Shown here piece after piece: positions 1 to 8,061 of a DNA stretch of 13,572 nucleotides. The position numbers and the translations under genes were made by a program. The stretch lies in NCBI GenBank assembly GCA_025201705.1, contig MU617421.1, positions 1 through 13,572 of the forward strand, given 5' to 3'. This DNA comes from Dissophora ornata. Its lineage: Eukaryota; Mortierellomycota; Mortierellomycetes; Mortierellales; Mortierellaceae. The stretch's first letter is position 1. Each line of letters starts with the position of its first letter. The notes beneath the pieces are model-generated. The model saw only the letters and a program-made list of their open reading frames with translations, was not told the DNA's origin and did no database searches.

Positions 1-21
1 AAAAAAAAAAAAAAAAAAAAA

Positions 22-49
22 TTGCAATATTGCAATATTGCAATATTGC
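22..49. repeat. 8-bp tandem repeat TTGCAATA, 3.5 copies
   Basis: TTGCAATA occurs at 22-29, 30-37 and 38-45, followed by TTGC at 46-49. Each junction makes the palindrome GCAATATTGC, so the array can fold on itself. It follows a run of 21 adenines at the very start of the window. Confidence 0.9.
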
Positions 50-65
50 GAGTAGGGAGCGTATG
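46..65 (+). repeat. Direct repeat, left copy (20 bp)
   Basis: TTGCGAGTAGGGAGCGTATG here matches the copy at 591-610 at 17 of 20 positions. Both copies are preceded by an A-run (here separated by the 8-bp array), as expected for a target-site duplication from A-rich target cleavage, or for a simple local duplication. Confidence 0.6.
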
Positions 66-590
66 TTGGATAGCATATGGCGATCTCAGCCGCTGTCTTA
101 TTTTGCAGCATGGTGGGCGGCGGTATATAACGCCATGTGCAGCGAGGATCGAAGGTCAAGGTAGAGTGGATCAGAGGCACGCTGGCAGCCAGTGCAGTGA
201 GGAAGCAGACGCTGCCGCACGACAAGGTCACTTCGGCGCCGTTTGGGAGCTCAACCCCTCCCAACACAATGATATGCAATGTCACGCATTCTTTTACGGC
301 GCTCCTGCAGAAAATGACTTGCGGCAGATTCTCAAGACTCAGTTGGTAGCGCGAACGCATCACACGTGGATAGCGCTGAACAGAACAAGGGACAGCATCC
401 GAGACTGGAAAGACATCGAGTGGGGATCGACACTCGCAATTGTCCACAACCGTAGCACACCAAAGGGCCTTTTCGCTAGCCATTCCGACTGTCAAAAGCA
501 GGCGCACAGAATGGAAAACTGCACGACATGCTCCCGACTGACGTAATAAATCCCATGGCCCTGGGGGTCCTTGTTAGTAAAAAAAAAAAA

Positions 591-610
591 TTGCTAGTAG
601 AGAGCGAATG
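591..610 (+). repeat. Direct repeat, right copy (20 bp)
   Basis: TTGCTAGTAGAGAGCGAATG, directly after the A12 run at 579-590; it differs from the left copy at three positions. It would be the right target-site duplicate in the retroposition reading. Confidence 0.6.
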
Positions 611-972
611 AGACGACCATCAAACGCAACAGGCCATGTTGGGGGCAGGCCTGTTCATTGGGTTCAGGGTTTATGGAATCGCGGGTATGGCGGCTCCAAC
701 TTGTTATAAAAAATATAGAAGTCCACGCTTGCACTGAGTGCATTTTTCACTCACAGGGGTCTCTGCTTCAGGAACGAGAGAGACGCCTTGCAGAAAAGTA
801 CCAAATAAAACTTTTGCGTTTAATAATAATGTTGAATGATTGAATGAATGTACACAACAAAAACATAAAAAATAATAGTGAATGACAAAGAACGGCCCAG
901 TCCGAAAAAAAGAGTTCTTCAAGGGAATGCCTTCCAGTCGTCCCGATAATGCCTGACATGCCCTGTTACATC
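611..972. other. 3' flank of SEC61, no gene seen
   Basis: No reading frame longer than about 70 codons and no recognisable RNA gene. It should contain the SEC61 3' UTR, which runs leftwards from 972. A variant polyadenylation hexamer ATTAAA lies on the minus strand at 819-824, about 150 nt past the SEC61 stop; this is a weak candidate because the area is AT-rich. Confidence 0.4.
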
Positions 973-2977
973 TTAGAATGCAAGAGCGTCACCAGAGTTC
1001 TCCATGCTCTCCTTGACAAACATCTCCCAGTATTGGTAGATAATGGTTGTGCACAACAAAATACCCGTGCCTGAACCAATGGCGCCGATCAGATCAGCAA
1101 AGACCGAGACCGCACCCAGGACGGCGCCTCCAAACGCAGCAGCCGTGGGGATAACACGTTTCAACTCCTTGTACATCGAGGCGTCACGGTGGCCAGCCAT
1201 GACCATGTTCTGATCCTTGAGTTGTTTGGCGACATCGCGAGCAGACGAGCCAGAGACCTCGATCCAGGTTTTTGACAGGAGAGCGCAAGCAGTGACCATG
1301 AAGGTAACATAGACGACAGTGTGGATCGGGTCCAAGAGTGCCTCGGTAATGCTGTGAGGAGGCGACATGTAGTAAGCGAGTCCGCCCGAGGCAATCATCT
1401 GGCTGGTGCCCTGGTATGGGGTCCAGGTGCCGAAAATGCGGACGAGGATGTTATCAGGGAAACGGTTGAAGACCAGCTGGGAGATCATAAACATGTTGGA
1501 AGTGAGGGCAGACTGAAGCATGATTGGCATGTTGGAGGTATAGAACAGCTTGATGGGGTATGTGCCACGCTGGCCACGGAAGCGAGACGACTTGACAGGG
1601 AGTTCAACACGGAAGCCTTGGAGATAGATGATAATACCGAAGACGAGAATAGTGGCCAACAAGTTCATGACATTGGGGAGGTTCTGGCGGTAAAAGGCCT
1701 CCTTCAAGGCACGGGACTTGTTGGAGCGGGTGAAGAGGAGGTGGAAAAGAGCGATCAAGGCACCCTCAAATTCGGGTCCATTGCCAACGTTGTAGGTGGT
1801 AGGGCTCAAAGCCTTCCAGAGAATGGTCTCGCAGACGTTGGTGGCGATGAAGAGCGAGATACCCGAGCCCAAACCATAGCCCTTCTGCAAGAGCTCATCA
1901 AGCAAGACGACGATGACACCGGCAACGACCAACTGGAGAATCAACAGCAAGCAGATTCCAGCGCCCAATTCCGAGGGAGGGCCGTACAATCCGTTCATGA
2001 CCGAGACAGTAGCCTGACCGAAAGCGATTAGGACAGCAAACACTGGAGAAAAAAAAAGATCTGTTGTCAGAACAAAACACTGCCTTCTTGCTGCGACAAT
2101 GTAGGCGAAAAAGACAGCACACCAAGGGACTTACACTTCTGAGCACCGTTGAAGAGAGAGCGATCCTCCTTGAGACTGTAGTCGACCTCGATCAAGTTGG
2201 CACCAGCCAGCAACTGCATGAACATGCCCGAAGTAACAACAGGAGTAATTCCGAGTTCCATCAAGGTTCCACGGTTCGAAGCGAGGATGGCACGCATCCA
2301 GTAGAGTGGATCAGACGAGTCTGAGGACATGATGCCGTACAAGGGGACTTGGGAGCAGACCAAGAAAATAAACAAAGTGACGGCAGTCCAGAGAACCTTT
2401 TGCCTGAATGGGACCTAAATAGAGCATGATAAAAACAGTGCGGGACTTAGATGGTTGGATCGCTATCGGTCGCCAGTACCCCTACTCAGCCTTGGCTGGA
2501 ATCTCCCCGGGATCAATGTGTGACTCTCTTAACAGTCTCCACTATGTTGAAAACCGTCGTACCTTGCGCTCTGGGGCGGCGATCTCGGGTAGAACAGCCA
2601 TAAATGGCCTGATCAGGTGCAGGAAACGAACTATACAGATGTTGCAATGGTGATAGATGCGGTTGGCAGTTAGCACAAATTCGATCGACTGATCGACGGA
2701 GATAGTGTTTTCTAAAATAGATCCATCAATCCATCAAAACCGAGGCACGATGGCAATCAATCGACGACAACGATTTGGATCGACATGTCTTATTTCATTC
2801 CATCCTGCGTCGCATTCGTTCTCGTCTTTCTTTATCTTTTGACAGCTCCAACTGATCTGTTTGTCATTTGTTGAGATCTCGTGCCCCTTGTGGTGTGAAC
2901 TTTTGAATCAGCAGAGATCCCATGGCACACTGCATAGTCCTGGAGAGACAACTGGCAGCCAACTTACATCCAGCCAT
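973..2977 (-). CDS. SEC61: Sec61 alpha, pore subunit of the ER protein translocon
   Basis: Forms the protein-conducting channel of the ER membrane for co- and post-translational import, with Sec61 beta and gamma. Coding exons in transcript order are 2977-2968, 2630-2563, 2414-2135 and 2042-973; introns are 337, 148 and 92 nt. The joined protein is 475 aa; animal Sec61 alpha is about 476 aa. It starts [19 protein letters not shown] and continues through the family signature APERK-VPF across intron 2 and FNGAQK-LFAV across intron 3. Other hallmarks are the helix around residues 166-188 ([15 protein letters not shown]), [11 protein letters not shown] at 261-271 and the cytosolic loop [12 protein letters not shown] near 383-394. 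Ten membrane helices are expected from the family. All junction phases agree (TTT codon for F4 split 1/2, L120 split 1/2). The first coding exon is only 10 nt; it is the one element inferred from splice signals (GTAAGT donor) plus family fit. The neighbour ZRC1 is divergent. Confidence 0.96.
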
Positions 2978-3107
2978 CTGTGGTAATGTGAGGGTGGGTG
3001 AATGAGGATGGAGAGAAGGAAGAGGGGGGTGAGAAAGTAAGGATGATGAGGATGATGAAAAGCGACGCGTTTTTGCTCCTTCTCTCCTTTCTCTCGTCGC
3101 TTGTACG

Positions 3108-3117
3108 AGCCAATCAG
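3108..3117 (+). promoter_or_regulatory. CCAAT box (NF-Y/HAP-type site)
   Basis: AGCCAATCAG matches the full NF-Y/HAP consensus RRCCAATSR plus G. It lies about 130 bp upstream of the SEC61 ATG, in reverse orientation to that gene, a usual distance for such boxes. Sequence match only. Confidence 0.45.
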
Positions 3118-3334
3118 AAGAAGCCACTCTGTAATTTGGTTGAAGCGACAAATTCAAATGTTAGCTTGTCATGTGATGTGGCGCCCCCCACGTTCAAAAG
3201 CAACCGCGTTTGCACTTACAAAGGTTTGGAGGCTGCGTCAACCCTTCCACAAGTGAATGGTCATGTGGGAAATATTTTACAAAGGGTCGTGTGAACGAGA
3301 GTATGAAATGGAAATGGCAAAAGCGGCCCAACGA

Positions 3335-3342
3335 GTCACGTG
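3335..3342. promoter_or_regulatory. E-box GTCACGTG (bHLH-type site)
   Basis: GTCACGTG contains the CACGTG core bound by fungal bHLH factors of the Cbf1/Pho4 type. It is about 360 bp from the SEC61 start and 700 bp from the ZRC1 start. An 8-bp match in 1 kb can arise by chance. Confidence 0.3.
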
Positions 3343-3702
3343 TATGGTCAAACACAGAGAAGACCCAGTACAACCATTGCATCCGGCGAAGATACACGAG
3401 GACGAAAGGGACGACAAGCACGCTACAGTACTCAGTTGTATAGCACACTGGCCCATGTGATCTAGAGCTCGTGTGGGCTGCATAGCCTAGCTGTCAGTGT
3501 CCGCCCTTCAATAAATGCCGCAACGGAGAGCGCTCTGCAAAGGAGTATGTCAAGCGCCTGTCAAATGCGCGATTTTATTCAAACGCCGCGGAACTCTATT
3601 TTTTATGTTTGTTTTTGACGTTCTTTTCCAACATGCATCTTCATTGTATGAGTAGGCGACAATAATAGCACACCGCCTCCAACCCCTGCCGCGATTGCTA
3701 CT

Positions 3703-3738
3703 CAAGCCATTCAAGCCATTCAAGCCATTCGAGCCATT
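3703..3738. repeat. 9-bp tandem repeat CAAGCCATT, 4 copies
   Basis: CAAGCCATT at 3703-3711, 3712-3720 and 3721-3729, then CGAGCCATT at 3730-3738. It lies about 300 bp upstream of the ZRC1 ATG. Being 9 bp long it also stays open as a repeated Lys-Pro-Phe frame, but that frame has no ATG at its start. Confidence 0.85.
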
Positions 3739-4042
3739 TAGAGTGACAAAAAGGAAACGATCCGTGTTTCTGTCCACACGATCATTCCTTGGAAAGGACC
3801 CGTCCTCGACCACCTGCGTGTCTTTAAAACCGAGGGCCCGTTTTTCTTTCTCTTTCTTTCCTTCCCTCCCTGTAATCTCCCCCTCCCAAAACAGGAACAC
3901 CGCCCCCTCTCTTCTTTTTGCATCAACTTTTCACTGCCAGCCCCATCTCATTGTCACTCTCATTCCGGGATTCATCTTGCCCATCCTTCCAGCACCCTCA
4001 CTCGCACCCCTCCACACAGAGAGCTAACATAAGAGACACCCG

Positions 4043-6018
4043 ATGGCAATCCTGACCCGATCCGGAAGCATCATTCTGCTCCTAGTGCTGAATGCCATCA
4101 TGTTCTTGGCCGAGATAATTGTCGGCTACAAAACGAGCTCGCTGGCACTTATTGCTGATGCTTTCCACATGCTCTCAGATGTTCTGGCCCAGATGATCGC
4201 CCTCTACGCCATCCGGGTATGAGTCCTTTTGCTCAATTGCCCTGCTTTGCTTGTACAAACTCATCCTCCCTGCAGGGCTTTCGTCTCGTCTGTCTAACAT
4301 GAAATTCAAAAATGTGCTCGTGATATCATTTAGTTGGCTGCAAAGACAGAGTGGCAGCCGACCCTGTCCTATGGCTGGCAGAGAGCTGAGCTGCTTGGTG
4401 CGCTGTACAATGGTGTATTTTTGCTGGCCCTCTGCTTCTCCATCCTCCTTGATGCCGTTGAGCGATTTTTTAACCCCCAAGGTATATTGCTTCGCCTGCA
4501 ACAAAGACAAAGAAAGAAAGACGATCCTGAAGGTATTCCTTGGCTGACATTGTGTTTTCCTCTCTATTTATCCCAAGACATCGAGGATCCCATATTGGTC
4601 TTGATTGTTGGCGGCATTGGCCTCGCCTGCAACCTAATCGGGCTGGTTCTCTTTCACGACCACGCCGGCCATGGCCATAGCCACGGCCACAGTCATGGCC
4701 ACAGTCATAGCCATGGCAAGGGAAAGGCTGCCGAGCAGCAGCAGATCACTGCTCAAGCACCTGCTCCAGCTGATAAGTTTGGCACCGACCTAATCAGTAA
4801 TGGTATATCCGATCCCGAAAAATCCAGTCTCCGTTATCAGTCCTCGCCTCTAAAAGAGACCAATTTGCAGAACCTCCAACAGGCCGCCCTCAAGGTCCAA
4901 GAGCAGCTCGAGGATGAAGAGCGCTATCTGAAGAAAGAGGAGTCATCAGATATTGAGAAGCGCCAATCGCTGTCCATCCAGGACCTTGGCGACGCTCGTC
5001 CTACAGCCGTTGTAGTGAGCATGGATGTTGAAGCTCATGGTGGCCAGGACCATGACCATAATGCAGACCATCATGACGACCATACCGGTCATGTTCACCA
5101 CAGCCATAGCCACGACAGTAACGGCACGAAGGGCACAAAGCCCTCTGGCGAAGACCTTAATATGAAAGGCATTTTCCTGCATGTTCTCGGTGACGCACTT
5201 GGGTCAATCGGCGTGATCTTTACTGCGTTATTCATCTGGAAGACTGACTTCTCTTGGCGGTTCTACATGGACCCCGTTGTGAGGTAAGAGAACACAACGA
5301 GAAGACGCGGTCGTTATCCAGAGCTCGTATTAGCAGGTATACTTACTAAATATTTAATCCTTATAGTCTATTCATCACTGCAATTATCGTGCACTCGGCT
5401 CTCCCCTTGGTTCGGTCTGCATCCTTTATCCTGCTGCAGGGCGTTCCTGTGGGTGTCGAGATTGAAGAGATTCGCAAGGAAATCAGGGCTATCCCTGATG
5501 TGATCTCAATCCATGACCTGCACATCTGGCAACTAACCAATATCAAAATGGTGGCATCACTGCATGTCCTCGTCACGAACCAAGAGGCCTTTGCGAGAGT
5601 TTCGAGGGCTATTAAGACCATCATGCATCATGCAGGCGTCCACTCCACAACCATCCAGCCGGAGTTCCCAGGCATGCATCCCGCTTTGTCTCAAGCTAAC
5701 AAGTCCAACAACGGTCTAAGGCGCAGAAAATCCTCTGAGGAAGAGGCCCATAATCTGCTCCAGAGTGGCGAATTTAGCAGCCGCGCCACTTCTATCGGTG
5801 CTCAAAGCAACGAGTTTTTGCCTGGCACATCGACGAGTAATCTTGACCCTCCCGCGCAGGCAAACGGCCCTATCAACGCCGCTGCCACAGCGACTACTGT
5901 GGTGCTCTCTCTTGAGCAACAAAGTGCGGTCGACGAGTCAAACTGTGCACTCCTTTGCGTCGACGGTGAAGAAGCCTGCGACATCGGAAGTTGCTGCACT
6001 CTCCCTGTGAAGAGATAA
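4043..6018 (+). CDS. ZRC1: CDF-family zinc transporter (vacuolar ZRC1/COT1 type)
   Basis: Cation diffusion facilitator that moves Zn2+ (possibly Co2+/Cd2+) from cytosol into an organelle, in fungi usually the vacuole, by proton antiport. Exons: 4043-4216, 4334-4481, 4578-5283, 5367-6018; introns 117, 96 and 83 nt, the last with a TACTAA branch site. Protein 559 aa, longer than yeast Zrc1 (442 aa). Six membrane segments: about 9-27, 34-57, 78-98, 113-133, 303-328, 339-362. The two zinc-site HxxxD motifs are H42-D46 (HMLSD) and H309-D313 (HVLGD); His rather than Asp at the first position favours zinc over manganese. The loop between helices 4 and 5 is about 170 aa and carries two His-rich clusters (134-153 and 261-286). 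A C-terminal cytosolic metal-binding-like domain follows (EIEEIRKEIRAIPDVISIHD), then a low-complexity tail ending with five cysteines, including a CC pair. The ATG at 4043 is the start because it precedes helix 1 directly. Vacuolar versus ER location cannot be decided from sequence. Confidence 0.95.
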
Positions 6019-6142
6019 AGCACCTCTTCACGCATGCCCGCTATATATCGATATACGAGAAAGTGTTTCTCCGCGTGTTTACTAGATAAAAACTACTGTA
6101 TTTACACTACGCGTGTCTATTCTGCTATTCATTTGATGATGA

Positions 6143-7438
6143 CTATGCCAGCAGCTTCTTGAGACCGTCTTTCTGAGCGGCGGTGAGCTGGGCGGGGAAC
6201 TTGACCACAAACTTGACAACCAAATCGCCCTTCTCACTTGGTTTCTTCGAGATCGGCATACCCTCACCAGGGAATCGCTCTTCCGATCCTGGTTGGATCA
6301 CCCGTGTACCGCTTGCTGAAACAGGGAGCGTCTTGCCATCTAGCGTCTTAACCGTCTTTGAGAATCCAGTCAGGGCCTCCAGAAGAGTGAGCTCCAGGTT
6401 CATCACCAAATCATTGCCTTGTCGTGTGAACACAGGATGTGGCTTCTCTTCTAGCGTGAAGACAATATCCTGGATACCCCCATTCGGAAACTCGTCTCCC
6501 TCTCGTGGAAACCGGATCTTGGTACCGGCCTTCCATCCAGGCTTGATGTCGATGGTCAAGATCTTGTCTGAGGATCGGCCAGAGTCACCATTGACCTTCC
6601 TTGTCACCTTGAGCCGCTTGGTGACACCCTTTTGCAGATCCTCAAGTGAGACTGCCAAGGGACGCTCTAATGCCGGGGGCTTTTCTGGTGGAGCTTGTTG
6701 ACGCTGTGGTCGACCACGTCCACCCATGCCACCCATGCCACCCATGCCTCCCATGCCTCCCATGCCTCCCATGCCAGGCATGCCTCCCATACCGCTTCTC
6801 ATGCCTGCACCGCCATATCCTCCCATATCATCATCATCGTCCATTCCGCCGCCGCCACCTCCACCTCCAAAGGATGCAAAGAACTGCTTGAAGATGTCTT
6901 CAGCGTCCGTAGGTCTGAAGCCACCACCACCGCCACCGCCACCGCCAGGTCCTCCTGATGTAAAAGCAAAAGTGCGTCCACCTCCGGGGAAACCGCCGGC
7001 AGCAAATCCACCGGGAACCCCACCTGCCCCACCAGGTCCTGCTGGGCCACCTCCTTTGAGTCCCTCCTCGCCGTACTGGTCATATATGGCTCGCTTGTCC
7101 TTGTCGCTTAGCACTTCGTATGCCTCTGAAATGTCGTGAAACTTTTTCTTGGCACTCTCATCTGCGTTCTATTGCGGAATGTGAAAAAAGAACAATGTTA
7201 GGCATGGAGTGAGCGCTGTTGATTGACATGTGCGTCCAGGGTGTGTGAAAAACCATGGTTTTCCTCGATGTTGCAGCTGTATCGCATCAACCTGAGATGG
7301 CGCCAAGAAGGTAGCGAGAAAACGGCATGTTACCTTGTCAGGATGGTACTTGAGAGCGAGTTTGCGGTAGGCTTTCTTGATTTGATTCTCGTCAGCGTCC
7401 TTTGATACGCCGAGGATTCCGTAGTAGTCGGCGCCCAT
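6143..7438 (-). CDS. SIS1: Class II (type B) Hsp40 co-chaperone, SIS1/DNAJB1-like
   Basis: Cytosolic/nuclear J-domain protein that delivers clients to Hsp70 and stimulates its ATPase. Exons are 7438-7334 and 7168-6143, with a 165-nt intron splitting the J domain directly after HPDK. Protein 376 aa, slightly longer than yeast Sis1 (352 aa) and human DNAJB1 (340 aa). J domain 1-70 with the essential HPD at 32-34. A Gly-rich, Phe-containing stretch (about 73-150) follows, including [10 protein letters not shown] at 123-132, the equivalent of the family's autoinhibitory helix segment. Next come an acidic MDDDDD, a Gly-Met repeat (161-185) and two client-binding beta domains from about 203 to the end ([58 protein letters not shown]). 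No CxxCxGxG zinc fingers occur, which separates it from class I (Ydj1). Sis1 itself also has a Gly-Met region, supporting the SIS1 name over other DNAJB members. Its 3' end converges on ZRC1. Confidence 0.95.
6722..6790. repeat. 9-bp coding minisatellite in SIS1 (Gly-Gly-Met units)
   Basis: On the plus strand the unit is CCACCCATG, shading to CCTCCCATG, repeated about eight times with one divergent unit (CCAGGCATG). In the SIS1 reading direction it encodes GGM/PGM units at about residues 161-185. The phase of 9 bp keeps the frame open whatever the copy number. Confidence 0.85.
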
Positions 7439-8061
7439 GATTATGGGATATTATATTGATACCAAGGAAACGAAGGATTTGAATAGATAAAAAAGATTCT
7501 GGTAGTAGTAATTGAGAGTAAGAGAGAGAGAGAGAGGGTCAGCGATGGTTGAGTTGTTCTGTTAATAGAGGCGGGAAGCAGCAGGTGGGAGAGACGGATA
7601 CAAGTTTCAAGTGAAGCCGGATCCTTTTTTTTTTCCTTTCTTTGGTTTGTCTCACTAGTGGTAGAGACAAGTGTTAAGGAGCAGTGGCAGAGCAACGCGG
7701 ACGCGTCGATCCAATCGCAGGGGCAGTTTTGCCCCTTCCCCGTTCTGAGCACAACGGTGCAAACACAGAAGTGTAGCGCAGAACATGGAAAAAATGCTCA
7801 CACGCGCCATCGCGAAGACAGAAAAAAAAAAAAAACGAAGGTTACACGGTCACAGCTCGCAGCAACAACAAAGCGCTGTGGCCAGGGCGTATTTACACTG
7901 GCGGACTGTCTCATTCTTTCCCTGAGCGACATCGACAAGCGGACAACGACGAAGCAGACGGGAACCGGACAAGGACTGAACAGTGCATACATACTACAGA
8001 CACACACTCTCGTGCTCTCTTTCCCTCTCACTTTCACTCTTGACTTCCACATACCGCGGGC
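7439..8061. promoter_or_regulatory. Upstream region between divergent SIS1 and PARN
   Basis: 623 bp with no supported gene. It contains an AG dinucleotide run (about 7520-7538), a T-run near 7624-7633 and an A-run near 7820-7834, which are typical nucleosome-poor promoter tracts. Frames crossing it lack ATG starts or family resemblance. I looked for heat-shock elements (alternating GAA/TTC) expected for a chaperone and found no convincing three-unit array. Confidence 0.5.

Larger units (their letters stand above)
1..590. other. Retroposon-like segment with two opposed long open frames, unidentified
   Basis: I do not recognise a gene here. On the plus strand a frame is open from 22 to a TAA at 544-546 (174 codons, but no ATG before about position 271), followed by about 32 nt and a 12-A run. 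On the minus strand another frame is open from 573 to the window edge (191 codons), with an ATG at 483 giving at least 161 codons with no stop. Neither product shows a domain I can name, and at most one is likely real. The A-tract at 579-590 and the repeated 20-mer on both sides (46-65 and 591-610) suggest an old 5'-truncated retroposed copy in plus orientation. The identity of the source is open. Confidence 0.3.
2978..4042. promoter_or_regulatory. Shared upstream region of divergent SEC61 and ZRC1
   Basis: About 1.07 kb with no convincing coding sequence: the short open frames here lack family resemblance, and most start at non-ATG codons. It holds a CCAAT box near SEC61, an E-box, a 9-bp tandem repeat and, from about 3840 to 4020, a pyrimidine-rich stretch (TTTCTTTCTC, CTCCCCCTCCC) that is probably the ZRC1 core promoter and 5' UTR. 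No canonical TATA box is obvious at a fixed distance from either ATG. Confidence 0.55.

Noticed and set aside
22..546. C-type-lectin-like reading of the plus frame (HTWIALNRT, DW)
   Set aside because: Only a vague similarity; no cysteine pattern or complete WIGL/EPN-type motif, so no function is assigned.
1321..2031. 236-codon open frame on the plus strand opposite SEC61
   Set aside because: Lies entirely antisense to the strongly conserved last SEC61 exon, lacks family resemblance and is explained by codon bias of the real gene.
2631..2967. Possible snoRNA in the long first SEC61 intron
   Set aside because: No proper C box (RTGATGA) paired with a D box near the ends on the transcribed strand.
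3695..4027. 110-codon frame upstream of ZRC1 with a repeated Lys-Pro-Phe start
   Set aside because: Begins at TTG inside the 9-bp repeat, then runs through a pyrimidine-rich leader; better read as promoter and 5' UTR.
6726..7139. 137-codon proline-rich frame opposite SIS1
   Set aside because: It is the reverse of the Gly-rich and Gly-Met coding region of SIS1; low-complexity DNA keeps both strands open.
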